Origin: Candidatus Hadarchaeales archaeon
Lineage (GTDB): Archaea > Hadarchaeota > Hadarchaeia > Hadarchaeales > WYZ-LMO6
Assembly: GCA_038736355.1 (NCBI GenBank)
Contig: JAVYML010000003.1
Coordinates: 62,001 to 126,000, forward strand
Reading direction: 5' to 3'
DNA length: 64,000 nt
Positions 52,530 through 60,607 of the stretch are shown here, one piece after another (within the stretch, counting starts at the first letter, position 1; the number at the start of each line of letters is the position of its first letter). A program made the translations under genes and the position numbers. The notes beneath the pieces are model-generated. The model did no database searches. It was given only the letters and a program-made list of their open reading frames with translations, and had not been told where the DNA came from.

Positions 52530-52862
52530 TTAAACCCTCCTTATCCTTATTTCCCTCCTCCTTTCCTGTAGCCTCCTCAGGAGCTCTTTTAGCTGGGCAT
52601 CGGTGATGGGGGCCCTCAGCCTTCCCGCCTGGGCTAGGGCGATTAACTCCAGCTCTAGGCTTTCGGCGAATTCTGGTTTTACCATTTTCAGGTTGGTGAG
52701 CCTGCTCCTAGCCTCCGGGGTGAGGATCTGCTGAAGGATGAGTTTCTTCTGGAGTTCCAGTTCCCTCCTCATTTCCTCCCTCCTCTGTTGTTCTTGGAGT
52801 TGGGCCTGTAGTTCCAAAAGTTTCCTCCTCCTTATCTCCTCGAGTTCAGCTTCCTCCTCCAG
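52530..52862 (-). CDS. DNA-binding PDCD5-family protein
   Basis: The protein matches archaeal PDCD5: a charged N-terminal helix ([14 protein letters not shown]), [24 protein letters not shown] near the middle and [23 protein letters not shown] near the end. Function is unclear; relatives bind DNA or chaperonins. No ATG, GTG or TTG opens the full N-terminal helix. A CTG at 52862 would give 110 residues, close to the family length; a TTG at 52817 after AGGAGGAGG would give 95. I give the longer one. Confidence 0.85.
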   Translation of the reverse strand: MEEEAELEEIRRRKLLELQAQLQEQQRREEMRRELELQKKLILQQILTPEARSRLTNLKMVKPEFAESLELELIALAQAGRLRAPITDAQLKELLRRLQERRREIRIRRV

Positions 52863-53283
52863 AGCCCATCCCTCCCTTGATTTCCCTTGCCAATCTTTCC
52901 AAAAGTTCGGCCCCCTTTTTCGTAAGTTTTCTCCCTTCCCTTTCCTTCTTTTCCGCCAGTCCAGCCCTCTCCAATTGCTGGAGAAGGGTCCTGATGATTT
53001 TTCCCCCTCCCTTCCTGAAATGCTCGGGGGCGCTTCCCCTGTTCTTCCTTCCTCCGTAGTAAACGCGAAGCCTGGAAACCCCCACTGGACCATCCAAGTA
53101 AAGTCTCCGGAGGAGGGAGGCTCCCCTGATGTACCACCAATCCAGTTGCTCGGGGGGCCTTTCCTTATGTACCCCCGTCTTTACATACTTGCTCCACTCC
53201 GGAGGCTTCACCTCCTTTAGTTTTTTTAGTTCCTCGGCTGTCTTGGCAATGAGGAGTTGGGGTGGAACTTCTCTGACGGACAT
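52846..53283 (-). CDS. rps19e: 30S ribosomal protein S19e
   Basis: The 145-residue protein is S19e: [18 protein letters not shown] near residue 25, [25 protein letters not shown] near 48, and [15 protein letters not shown] near 74. ATG 53283 ([11 protein letters not shown]) is chosen; the frame continues to 53355 but this overlaps the next gene and lacks similarity. The end overlaps the PDCD5 gene region. Confidence 0.95.
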   Translation of the reverse strand: MSVREVPPQLLIAKTAEELKKLKEVKPPEWSKYVKTGVHKERPPEQLDWWYIRGASLLRRLYLDGPVGVSRLRVYYGGRKNRGSAPEHFRKGGGKIIRTLLQQLERAGLAEKKEREGRKLTKKGAELLERLAREIKGGMGSGGGS

Positions 53284-53314
53284 CTTCTTCGTCTTCCCCC
53301 CCTGCTTAATAATC

Positions 53315-53620
53315 CTATCGTCCTTTTCTTCCTCCCAGAGGTATGCGTACGGCATGTCCGCAGGTTAGGCAAACCTTCACCACCCTTCCCGATCTCACCC
53401 TTACCCTGCATGAAACACCCGGTTTCAAGAGGGTTCTGCATTTCCTACAAAACTTTTCACGCAGGTGGGGAGGAAGTTTGACCCTATATTTGAGTTTTAG
53501 TTTCCATGCCAGTTCTACATATCTCTTGGAAAGGGTCCTATCGGCGGACCAAACCTCCTCAGCCAATTGGAGGAGTCTCTCTATCCTCTCTAAGGCTATG
53601 GTCCTGTTGTCTTCCCTCAC
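53315..53620 (-). CDS. rnp4: RNase P protein component 4 (Rpp21)
   Basis: The 101-residue protein has the archaeal Rpp21 form: helical N-terminus ([14 protein letters not shown]), [20 protein letters not shown], and a zinc ribbon with CRKCRTLL near residue 58 and [12 protein letters not shown] near 84. With Rpp29 and the catalytic RNA it matures tRNA 5' ends. It overlaps the Nep1 gene by four bases. Confidence 0.92.
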   Translation of the reverse strand: MREDNRTIALERIERLLQLAEEVWSADRTLSKRYVELAWKLKLKYRVKLPPHLREKFCRKCRTLLKPGVSCRVRVRSGRVVKVCLTCGHAVRIPLGGRKGR

Positions 53621-54309
53621 TTCCTCCCCAGCCTCCTTTCCTGTATCCCCCTCTTTTCTTCATAGGAAAAAATCAACCTAGCCACGATGGTGCTGGAGGG
53701 AAGGGGCTCGGGATCTACACAGACCCTTTCTAGAGAAAGTTCGCTCAGGTCGGAGAGGTATCCCCCTTCGGGAAAGCCACCCACTACCGCACAGACCTCT
53801 TCCTCCCCTCCGTAGAGTTCCTTCCAGAGTTTGGGTTCTCCCTTGGGGTCCAAAAGAAGGGTTCTAGCACCTATTCTTTGTATGAGCTCCCTCAGGCTTC
53901 CCCTCTCTAACTTCATCAAACCTCCTTCCGTCTCGCCCCGTAGAAAGAGCTCTTCCATCAGCCCCACGAAGCGGTGGAAGGATCTGGGAAGCCTAGTGGT
54001 TGGGTCTACGTGGATTATCTCGTTGTTTCTAGTGTGGACATAGATTTTCAATAGACCCTCCCTGTTCAGGGGAGAGTCCAAGCTGAGGAGTAGGCATCGA
54101 TGCACGATATCTGGCCTTCCCCTCCGGAATCCATCCTTCAGTTTCTTCATGGCCGGATAGAAGAGGCTGGAATCCAACAGGAGCTCCGTAGGCTTTCTCC
54201 CCCTCCTCCTGGCCCACCACCTCACCACTTTATGATCCGCTATTTCCAAAGGTACCCTCTCGAGCTCGCAGTCCGCCAACACCAGATGAAGCATCAGTAG
54301 GCTTTTCAT
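53617..54309 (-). CDS. nep1: rRNA pseudouridine methyltransferase Nep1
   Basis: The 230-residue protein is a SPOUT-class methylase that acts on the small-subunit rRNA (N1-methylpseudouridine) during ribosome assembly. ADCELERVP near residue 12, LLDSSLFYPAMKKL near 43, GRPDIVHRCLL near 64 and the knot region VVGGFPEGGYLSDL near 175 identify it. It heads the minus-strand operon nep1-rnp4-rps19e. Confidence 0.92.
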   Translation of the reverse strand: MKSLLMLHLVLADCELERVPLEIADHKVVRWWARRRGRKPTELLLDSSLFYPAMKKLKDGFRRGRPDIVHRCLLLSLDSPLNREGLLKIYVHTRNNEIIHVDPTTRLPRSFHRFVGLMEELFLRGETEGGLMKLERGSLRELIQRIGARTLLLDPKGEPKLWKELYGGEEEVCAVVGGFPEGGYLSDLSELSLERVCVDPEPLPSSTIVARLIFSYEEKRGIQERRLGRK

Positions 54310-54323
54310 CCCGAGAGAAAAAA

Positions 54324-54333
54324 CTTTTAAAGG
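54324..54333 (+). promoter_or_regulatory. Near-palindromic TATA-like box between nep1 and a small membrane gene
   Basis: The element cttttaaagg reads similarly on both strands. Its centre lies about 29 bases before ATG 54358 and about 20 before the nep1 start at 54309, so it may serve the plus-strand gene and possibly both. Confidence 0.4.
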
Positions 54334-54357
54334 TCTCCGTTAAAGGAAGGGGATAAG

Positions 54358-54543
54358 ATGGATTTGAAAGGGATATTGCTGCTGGTGAGTGGATTGTACC
54401 TGTTGGTGATCTTTGCGGTGCTGGGGAGATTGGGACTAAAGGGGGACCTTCCAAAGTTCGTAGCGGTGATGAGGGCTGCCGTGCCCATTGGGATGCTCTT
54501 GGGTCTCATCGATCTACTTTTCCTTGCCTTGAGCCAACTTTAG
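54358..54543 (+). CDS. Small two-helix membrane protein
   Basis: A 61-residue protein with two hydrophobic helices (about residues 5-23 and 36-57) joined by a short basic loop. GGAAGGGG precedes the ATG. No family is recognised. It lies 41 bases ahead of the dehydratase gene, which has its own promoter. Confidence 0.6.
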   Translation: MDLKGILLLVSGLYLLVIFAVLGRLGLKGDLPKFVAVMRAAVPIGMLLGLIDLLFLALSQL

Positions 54544-54553
54544 ACATTCGACA

Positions 54554-54562
54554 GTTTTATTA
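54554..54562 (+). promoter_or_regulatory. TATA-like box for the 4-hydroxybutyryl-CoA dehydratase gene
   Basis: The run gttttatta is centred 27 bases before GTG 54585. AAAGGAG also precedes that codon, so both leaderless and led translation are possible. Confidence 0.5.
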
Positions 54563-54584
54563 AGAGTAAAGGAAAAGGAGAGTC

Positions 54585-56015
54585 GTGAGGACTTCCGAAG
54601 AATATAGAGAAGCGCTCCGACGAATGAAGAAAAATGTTTACATAGATGGCAAACTCGTGGAAAGGGATGATCCCCTTCTCCAACCATCTCTCAACGTTCT
54701 TTCCAAGAGTTTTGATCTGGTGGAGGATCCCAACTTCAAAGACCTCATCGTTGTCAGATCCCACTTGGATGGGAGACCCATTAACCGTTTCACCCACATC
54801 AATCAAAGCGCAGAGGACCTCTTGAAGAAGCAAGAGCTGATAAGAAAGGCCTGTCATTTGACGGGCGGGTGCATTCAGAGGTGTATGGGATGTGACGCCA
54901 TCAATGCCCTTTCCGTAATCACTTATGAAGTGGACAAGGCCCACGGTACAGAATACCATAGAAGGTTCACGGAGTACCTCAAGTATTTCCAAAAGGAGGA
55001 CCTCACAGCGGCAATGGCTCAAACGGATGTGAAGGGTGATAGGAGTCTGAGGCCCCATCAACAGAAAGATCCCGATCTTTACGTGAGGGTGGTGGAAAGG
55101 AGGTCAGATGGGATAGTGGTGAGGGGAGCTAAAAATCACATCACCATGGCCGCTAATGCAGATGAGATCATCTGTGTGCCAACAAGGGCCATGGTTGAGG
55201 AGGACAAGGATTGGGCGGTAGCCTTTGCCATACCCGCCGATACGGAAGGGGTGAAGCTCATTACTCATGTGGCCAATGCGAGGCCCAGACAATACCTTAA
55301 AGCACCCATGGGCGAACTGGGAGCTGCCGATTCTTTCGTCATTTTCGACGATGTTTTCGTGCCCGAGGATAGGGTTTTCATGTGTGGGGAGTGGGAGTTC
55401 GCAGGTTTGCTGGCCCATGCGGCCGGCGGTCTTTTCCACAGGCATAGCTATTGCGGATGCAAACCAGCCCTGACCGATTTAGTGATGGGATCCGTGGCCC
55501 TTACCGCCGACTATTTGGGCATCGCCAACAAACCACATGTGCGTTCAAAGCTGGCCGAGCTGGCTTGTGTGGCGGAGTTGGTTTATGCGGCAGGGATAGC
55601 GGCCGCCGTCACGGGAGAAAAGCATGCTTCCGGTACCTTCCTCCCGAACATGGTTTACGTTAACGTGGGAAGGAGGCATGCGGGGGTTAACGTATACAAG
55701 GAGCTGGAAATCCTCACGGAGATTGCCGGGGGGCTCCCCGCTACCCTTCCCTTTGAAGGGGATTTCCTCAATCCCGAGACAGGGAAATATTTGGAGAAGT
55801 ACATTAAAAGGAGGGAGGGTGTTTCCTCTGAGAACGTCCACCGCTGCTTCCGTATGCTTTCTGACATGCTGGCATCCTCTTTGGGTGGAGTAATGGCTAT
55901 AGCCGGAGTCCATGGGGGCGGATCTCCCATTATGGAAGAAATCCTAATCCTCCTTACCTACGACTTTGATTCCAAAAAGGAATTAGTTAAATACTTGGCA
56001 GGCATAAAAGAGTGA
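54585..56015 (+). CDS. abfD: 4-hydroxybutyryl-CoA dehydratase
   Basis: The 476-residue flavo-iron-sulphur enzyme dehydrates 4-hydroxybutyryl-CoA to crotonyl-CoA through a ketyl radical. The 4Fe-4S ligand pattern of the family is intact: Cys96 and Cys100 in CIQRC and His285 with Cys292 in the H-x6-C of HRHSYCGC. These match Cys99/Cys103 and His292/Cys299 of the clostridial enzyme. In archaea it serves the hydroxybutyrate carbon-fixation cycles or gamma-aminobutyrate/4-hydroxybutyrate use. The other cycle genes are not nearby. A DUF4389 gene overlaps its 3' end by four bases. Confidence 0.93.
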   Translation: MRTSEEYREALRRMKKNVYIDGKLVERDDPLLQPSLNVLSKSFDLVEDPNFKDLIVVRSHLDGRPINRFTHINQSAEDLLKKQELIRKACHLTGGCIQRCMGCDAINALSVITYEVDKAHGTEYHRRFTEYLKYFQKEDLTAAMAQTDVKGDRSLRPHQQKDPDLYVRVVERRSDGIVVRGAKNHITMAANADEIICVPTRAMVEEDKDWAVAFAIPADTEGVKLITHVANARPRQYLKAPMGELGAADSFVIFDDVFVPEDRVFMCGEWEFAGLLAHAAGGLFHRHSYCGCKPALTDLVMGSVALTADYLGIANKPHVRSKLAELACVAELVYAAGIAAAVTGEKHASGTFLPNMVYVNVGRRHAGVNVYKELEILTEIAGGLPATLPFEGDFLNPETGKYLEKYIKRREGVSSENVHRCFRMLSDMLASSLGGVMAIAGVHGGGSPIMEEILILLTYDFDSKKELVKYLAGIKE

Positions 56016-56299
56016 GCGAAATGGGAGATAGGTTAGAAGCACTCTTGAGGATCCCTTTGGCTTTCGTCTACGGAATCATCATAGGTATCTGGGGACTGAT
56101 CACGATTCTGGCCGTGATAATACACTGGCTCTACGCCATTATCTTGGGAAAACGACACAGGGGAATAGCCGAATTTACGAATCGCTTTGTATTCTATGTC
56201 TACGAGGTCTATCGTTACCTCTATCTGGTGACGAACGAGAGACCCTGGCCTATCGGAAAGACCAAAAGGACTCCTTCCCTACCGGCGGAAGTGGACTAG
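56012..56299 (+). CDS. DUF4389 small membrane protein
   Basis: The 95-residue protein has two hydrophobic helices (about residues 15-45) followed by IAEFTNRFVFYVYEVYRYLYLVTNERPW, the DUF4389 signature. Function unknown. GTG 56012 overlaps the dehydratase stop, with ATG 56021 as alternative. Coupling to the dehydratase suggests co-expression rather than proven joint function. Confidence 0.75.
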   Translation: MSEMGDRLEALLRIPLAFVYGIIIGIWGLITILAVIIHWLYAIILGKRHRGIAEFTNRFVFYVYEVYRYLYLVTNERPWPIGKTKRTPSLPAEVD

Positions 56300-57052
56300 C
56301 TACCTTTCCCTCCATCTGGAGCCATACCTAGCAATGGCCCAGAGGAGGAAAGTTTGTAAAACTAGGGAAATCCAAGCCAGTCTCACGAAGCTCCTCGGGA
56401 AATGAAGGAGTCCGGTCTCTTGTTGGAGGATGATAGCACCACTTCCCGTGGGGATGAGTAGGGAGAGGGGTCTAATCTCTGGAGGAATGAGGGCAGCGGG
56501 ATAATAGAGAGGTGGTAGGACGCTGAAGAGGATGGAAAGAATTCCCACCAGAGGCCAGGCATGTCTCGGTTCCCTAATGAAGGTGGAGAGGGTGAAGCCT
56601 AGGGAGGTGAAGGAAATCCAAACCAGCAGTAGGACGAGAAGGAGCTTCGGGAAATGTTGGGGGAGGAGGGGACCGTAAAAGTAGGAAATGAGGATGAGTA
56701 GAAGGAATCCAGGTAAAGAGTAGAAGAGGCTGGAAAGGGCCAGCCCAAAGAGGTAGGCAGAGGGAGAAACGGGGGAGGCTACAAACATATCCTGAATCTT
56801 ACAAACGGTTTTGAAGTAAACCACGTCTCCTAATACCTCGATCCCAGTGTAAGCAAAAATGCTCAGGAAACCGCCTAGGACAGCGAAAGCCACCAGTTCT
56901 TCGGAGTAAAGTCTGAGGAGAAAAAGGAGGGAAAGGGGGAACATCAAGTAGGAAATGACCCAAAAGGGAGTACGCTTGATGGGGATGATACCATTTAGCC
57001 AGCCCAAAACGAGTGAGGCCTTAAGCTGTTTGAACAAGTTCATTTTCCCCAC
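56300..57052 (-). CDS. ABC-2 type transporter permease
   Basis: A 250-residue protein with six membrane helices in the ABC-2 exporter layout, ending with a short basic tail. Its start overlaps the end of the adjacent ATPase gene by 32 bases. Together they form a two-gene exporter; substrate unknown. The nearest ABC-2 relatives are drug or polysaccharide-type exporters. Confidence 0.85.
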   Translation of the reverse strand: MGKMNLFKQLKASLVLGWLNGIIPIKRTPFWVISYLMFPLSLLFLLRLYSEELVAFAVLGGFLSIFAYTGIEVLGDVVYFKTVCKIQDMFVASPVSPSAYLFGLALSSLFYSLPGFLLLILISYFYGPLLPQHFPKLLLVLLLVWISFTSLGFTLSTFIREPRHAWPLVGILSILFSVLPPLYYPAALIPPEIRPLSLLIPTGSGAIILQQETGLLHFPRSFVRLAWISLVLQTFLLWAIARYGSRWRER

Positions 57053-57938
57053 CCACCAGCAAGAAGAAGTCTTCTAAGTTGACTGGTCTGGATCTGGCCC
57101 TAATTCCTCTCCTTACAGCCCTCTTTACTATCTTTTCGGCCCCTTCTTTGCTGGTGTAAAGGAGAAGGGAGCCTGCATGGGGAAAGCACTTTCCGTACCT
57201 CTCCAGTTCTTCCCGTTTCCATCCACCTTCCACTTCCACCCTCACTTCCCATCCTATTCTGCGGACCAGGTCCTCCGCCTTCCCTCTTGCCAAGATCCTA
57301 CCCCTTTCGATGAGGAAGACCTCATCGCTCAAGACTTCAGCCTCTTCCATGTTCTGGGTAGTAAGGAAAATGGTTCTACCTTCTTTTCTGAGTTCCCTGA
57401 GGAGCCTCCACACCTCCCCTCTACTCGGAAGATCCAAGCCGGCGGTGGGTTCATCCAAGAAAAGGACCTCCGCGTTCGTGGCTAGGGCCATGCCCAACAG
57501 GAGTTTTCTCTGCATACCTCCCGAAAGTTCAGAGGCCAGAGCTTTCCTCTTTCCCTCTAGACCTATCACTTTCAATACTTCCTCCGTTTTCATGCGGGCT
57601 TCCGAGGATCCTATACCCCTCATGAGGAGATAACCGTAAAGGTGTTCCCATACGGTGAGAAAACCTATCGGTTCCGCTTCTTGGGGGATACAAGCGATTT
57701 TTTTCCTAATCTTGTCTGGTTCCTTAACCACATCGTATCCCAATACTTTCGCCTTGCCAGAGGTAGGCATAAGCTGGGTGGCCAAAATGCGTATGAGGGT
57801 GGTCTTTCCCGCCCCATTCCTACCGAGGAGGCTGACTATTTTGCCCTTCTTAACCCTTAGAGTGATGTCCTGAAGGGCAAGGACACCACTTTTGTATCTC
57901 TTGGAGAGGTTCTGGCTTTCCACGGCGTTCATCACCAA
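57021..57938 (-). CDS. ABC transporter ATP-binding protein
   Basis: The 305-residue ATPase has Walker A GRNGAGKTTL near residue 39, signature LSGGMQRKLL near 137, Walker B VLFLDEPTAGLD near 157 and a C-terminal extra domain of about 80 residues common in DrrA/CcmA-type exporters. It energises the permease encoded next. Start ATG 57938 or 57932. Confidence 0.92.
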   Translation of the reverse strand: MVMNAVESQNLSKRYKSGVLALQDITLRVKKGKIVSLLGRNGAGKTTLIRILATQLMPTSGKAKVLGYDVVKEPDKIRKKIACIPQEAEPIGFLTVWEHLYGYLLMRGIGSSEARMKTEEVLKVIGLEGKRKALASELSGGMQRKLLLGMALATNAEVLFLDEPTAGLDLPSRGEVWRLLRELRKEGRTIFLTTQNMEEAEVLSDEVFLIERGRILARGKAEDLVRRIGWEVRVEVEGGWKREELERYGKCFPHAGSLLLYTSKEGAEKIVKRAVRRGIRARSRPVNLEDFFLLVGGENELVQTA

Positions 57939-58029
57939 CTACCAAAGGAGGGTGGTTAAAGCCTTTGTACAGAGCGGGGTTCTGCGGGACCTTGTAATCA
58001 AGAGGGCCTGAAAAAGATTTCCAAAAGAG

Positions 58030-58103
58030 TGCGGCAGGCGGGATTTGAACCCGCGCTACAGGCTCGGCAAGCCTGTGTCCTGACCAGGCTAGACTACTGC
58101 CGC
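58030..58103 (-). tRNA. tRNA-Gly (GCC)
   Basis: The minus strand forms a full cloverleaf: acceptor GCGGCAG/CTGCCGC, D arm with TAGCCTGGTCA, anticodon stem CAGGC/GCCTG around TTGCCGA (anticodon GCC), T arm GCGGG/CCCGC with TTCAAAT. No intron; CCA is not encoded. A TATA-like cttaaatat at 58129-58137 lies about 30 bases upstream on the minus strand. Confidence 0.93.
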
Positions 58104-58128
58104 ACCATAGGAATTCTCAGGAAGAGAG

Positions 58129-58137
58129 ATATTTAAG
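58129..58137 (-). promoter_or_regulatory. TATA-like box for tRNA-Gly
   Basis: The minus-strand sequence cttaaatat lies about 30 bases upstream of the tRNA 5' end. Confidence 0.45.
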
Positions 58138-58173
58138 TCGAAGGGGAGATTTAAGCGAAGGAGGGAGAGGGAC

Positions 58174-58749
58174 TTGACCCTGCTGGAAGGTTTACTAGCC
58201 CTGGCCTTGGTCCTTTTGATAGGTTGGGTTTTCCTACCTGGCTGGAGGGTGCTGGAGGGAAGAAGGCTGGCAGTCAAGGTTAACAGGTTGGAAGGAGAAG
58301 TGAGAAGACTTACCCAAGAGAACATGAAACTCAAGGAGGAACTGATGAAAAGACCGGAACAAGAGAAGATAGAAGCCGATAAGATTTCTGCTTTGGTGAG
58401 GGATCTCGAGGCCCTTAGGAGTGCCATAGCGGGAGCTAAAGTAAGCACGGAGAGGCTCCAGAAGAAATATGGAGTGGGTCCTGGACCGGAGCTCCTCAGG
58501 AAGATCCTCCAATCTCAGCCTGACTTGACTTGGAGCCTGAAGGAGAAGCTGGCCCAAGACATCCTAGTGGGAGAAGTGGGAAGGGCAGTGCTTCGGTCCT
58601 TGGCTTCTTCCCCCTCGCTGGACCAAGCTTCTGCCAATACTGGTATTCCCCTGGCAGTAGTGAAGAGCGAGGTGAAGAGACTTCAAATTCTCGGATACCT
58701 GGACGAAAGGTTGGGTCTCACCCAGTTGGGAAAGATGAGTCTCAGCTGA
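58174..58749 (+). CDS. Membrane-anchored coiled-coil protein with winged-helix-like C-terminus
   Basis: The 191-residue protein begins with a hydrophobic helix (about residues 4-24), followed by a long coiled coil (about 34-98) and a C-terminal domain of about 65 residues (LRSLASSPSLDQASANTGIPLAVVKSEVKRLQILGYL) that looks like a winged helix. A cytoplasmic DNA-binding domain tethered to the membrane would be unusual. TTG 58174 is preceded by AAGGAGGGAGAGGGA. It converges with the HD-domain gene. Confidence 0.7.
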   Translation: MTLLEGLLALALVLLIGWVFLPGWRVLEGRRLAVKVNRLEGEVRRLTQENMKLKEELMKRPEQEKIEADKISALVRDLEALRSAIAGAKVSTERLQKKYGVGPGPELLRKILQSQPDLTWSLKEKLAQDILVGEVGRAVLRSLASSPSLDQASANTGIPLAVVKSEVKRLQILGYLDERLGLTQLGKMSLS

Positions 58750-58750
58750 T

Positions 58751-60004
58751 TCAGAGGATCTTCAGGGCGGCTTTCCTTACTTTCTCCACTAGCTCGGGAA
58801 GGGTGAGCACTCTCAGGATGTATCTTGAGGCCAAGGTTCTCCTCAACGCTTCAGCGATCGGCGAAATTTCTGAGAGTTTGGTCTTTCCCCTCTCTAGGAG
58901 GACGGGTATTTCTACCTCTTCCATTCTTGGTTCGGACAAGAAGAGATCCACTAGGGGTATGTCCAGTAGCACGTAGCCTCTAGGCACCTTCGCCTTATCT
59001 GCTATTTCCTCCTGTAGATTCAGAAGAGAACTCCATCCCCTGAACCTCTTCAAAAAGCTTTCCCTCTCCCTTCCCTCCAGCCTCCTCCTCCTTTCCTCGT
59101 AGGCGGATTTGAAGAGCCTACGGTATTTCAGTCTCAGTACCATTTCCTTTCCATATCCCTCCATCCTCTTCAGCTCCTCCAACAATTCTCCGTCGGTTTT
59201 GGCATAGAGCTCCATGGGCGATTTACCTTCTTTGATGGACCATTCAACGGCATTGGCGAGCATGAGCTCCGCAGCCCTAACGGTGGGATGGAAGTAAACG
59301 GAAGAGTACATGAGGGCCCTCGCCGTGAGCATGCCTTCCACAGCTTCTATCCCTTTGCTCAGTATCATGAGGTGATTGTCTTGGACGACCAGTGTGCTCA
59401 GCAATCTCTCCACATCTATCATCCCCAAAGCTACACCCGTGAAATGGGCATCCCTGAGAAGGAAGTCCATTTGATCGAGATCCACCTCGCTCGAAAGTAA
59501 TTCGACTAGGTATCTCTTCTTGTGCTTTTTTTCCAAAAGGGAAGCCACTTCCCTTGGTTTTATTCCCCATTTTTCGAGTTTTTCAGGAAGATTTTCGGTT
59601 TGTATTTCTTCCCCTTCCTCTCTTAGGAAAGAGGTTTTTCCTTCCACTAACTCACAGCTCATCTCCACGTGGTCTTTACCCAATTTTTCCAGCATCAGGG
59701 CTTCCAGAGTATGAGAAAAGGGAGGATGTCCTATGTCATGGAGGAGGGCCGCAGCACCTAAGAGGAGGAGCTCCTCTTCCTCCAGTCCTTGCAGTTCTCC
59801 GAATTTCTTCACCAAGTGAAGAACTCCAAGGGAATGCTCGAATCTGGAATGGTTGCCTCCAGGAAAAACCAAGTAAGCCATTCCCAGCTGTCGGATGCCC
59901 CTCAGTCTTTGCATCTCGGGGGTATCTAGGAGGTCCAGATAGGGACCTCCCACGCGTAGGCTTCCATGAATGGGATCATGAATGGTTTTTTCTTCCTTAC
60001 CCAC
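58751..60004 (-). CDS. HD-superfamily phosphohydrolase
   Basis: The 417-residue protein has a complete HD site: NHSRFEHSLGV near residue 50, LLHDIGHPPFSHTLE near 85, and the later Asp in SEVDLDQMDFLLRDAHFTG near 175. The family includes dNTP triphosphohydrolases (SAMHD1-like) and relatives. GTG 60004 follows GGAGG and fits the conserved start (KTIHDPIHGS); earlier frame up to 60106 overlaps the Lrp gene. Overlap of 8 bases couples it to the upstream regulator. Confidence 0.88.
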   Translation of the reverse strand: MGKEEKTIHDPIHGSLRVGGPYLDLLDTPEMQRLRGIRQLGMAYLVFPGGNHSRFEHSLGVLHLVKKFGELQGLEEEELLLLGAAALLHDIGHPPFSHTLEALMLEKLGKDHVEMSCELVEGKTSFLREEGEEIQTENLPEKLEKWGIKPREVASLLEKKHKKRYLVELLSSEVDLDQMDFLLRDAHFTGVALGMIDVERLLSTLVVQDNHLMILSKGIEAVEGMLTARALMYSSVYFHPTVRAAELMLANAVEWSIKEGKSPMELYAKTDGELLEELKRMEGYGKEMVLRLKYRRLFKSAYEERRRRLEGRERESFLKRFRGWSSLLNLQEEIADKAKVPRGYVLLDIPLVDLFLSEPRMEEVEIPVLLERGKTKLSEISPIAEALRRTLASRYILRVLTLPELVEKVRKAALKIL

Positions 60005-60467
60005 CTGTTTCCTCCTCCAAGAAATGAAGGAGGGGTGCGTAGGGGTCATCTTTGATGGTGCTGTGTACGATGAAGGTTTCCGTTTCCCTAACCCCCTCCA
60101 GGTCATGGATTTTCTTTACCACCTCTTTCAGCTCCTCGGGGCTCTTCACCATTACCACCATAACGGCGCTGTATCTTCCGAAGATGCGGTGAAATTCGCT
60201 CACATGTGGAATCCCCAAAATGACGCGTTCATTTTTTCTCCTTACCTCTTCGTGCGGATCTTCACTGATAAACACATAGGCTCTGGTTTCCAAGCCCAAT
60301 TCGGAAGGATTCACTTTAACGGTGAAGGATAGCCCCCTTTTTTTCATTTCTTTGATCTTCTTGGATGCAGTTTGGCGGGAAATTCCCACTCTTCTCGCCA
60401 ATTCGCTTACGGGTAAGGAACTGTCTTTGAGGAGCTCCAGAAGTAAACGTTTTTCGATTTCTTTCAT
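59997..60467 (-). CDS. Lrp/AsnC-family transcription regulator
   Basis: The 156-residue protein has an N-terminal helix-turn-helix (SELARRVGISRQTASKKIKEMKK) and a divergent RAM-like C-terminal domain. ATG 60467 has a TATA-like gttaaaag box 27 bases upstream, suggesting leaderless transcription; TTG 60473 is an alternative. It lies divergently from the rnf operon and could regulate it or the co-transcribed phosphohydrolase; this is inference. Confidence 0.85.
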   Translation of the reverse strand: MKEIEKRLLLELLKDSSLPVSELARRVGISRQTASKKIKEMKKRGLSFTVKVNPSELGLETRAYVFISEDPHEEVRRKNERVILGIPHVSEFHRIFGRYSAVMVVMVKSPEELKEVVKKIHDLEGVRETETFIVHSTIKDDPYAPLLHFLEEETGG

Positions 60468-60489
60468 CACCAAAAGTTTGTGTCTCTCT

Positions 60490-60497
60490 CTTTTAAC
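60490..60497 (-). promoter_or_regulatory. TATA-like box for the Lrp regulator
   Basis: The minus-strand gttaaaag is centred about 27 bases upstream of ATG 60467. The divergent rnf promoter lies 80 bases away, so the region 60474-60607 holds two face-away promoters. Confidence 0.5.
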
Positions 60498-60574
60498 ATT
60501 TTGTTAATTTCATACCATTGGGGTTATCCAAAGGTAGGATTTAAGGAATCCTTAATGGAGTACATACAAAAAAT

Positions 60575-60584
60575 TTTTTATAAG
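60575..60584 (+). promoter_or_regulatory. TATA-like box of the rnf operon
   Basis: The run ttttttataa is centred about 28 bases before ATG 60608, the first codon of rnfC. No Shine-Dalgarno element precedes that ATG, so the rnf mRNA is probably leaderless. Confidence 0.6.
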
Positions 60585-60607
60585 GATTTCCAAATTTTGC
60601 AGTTCAT

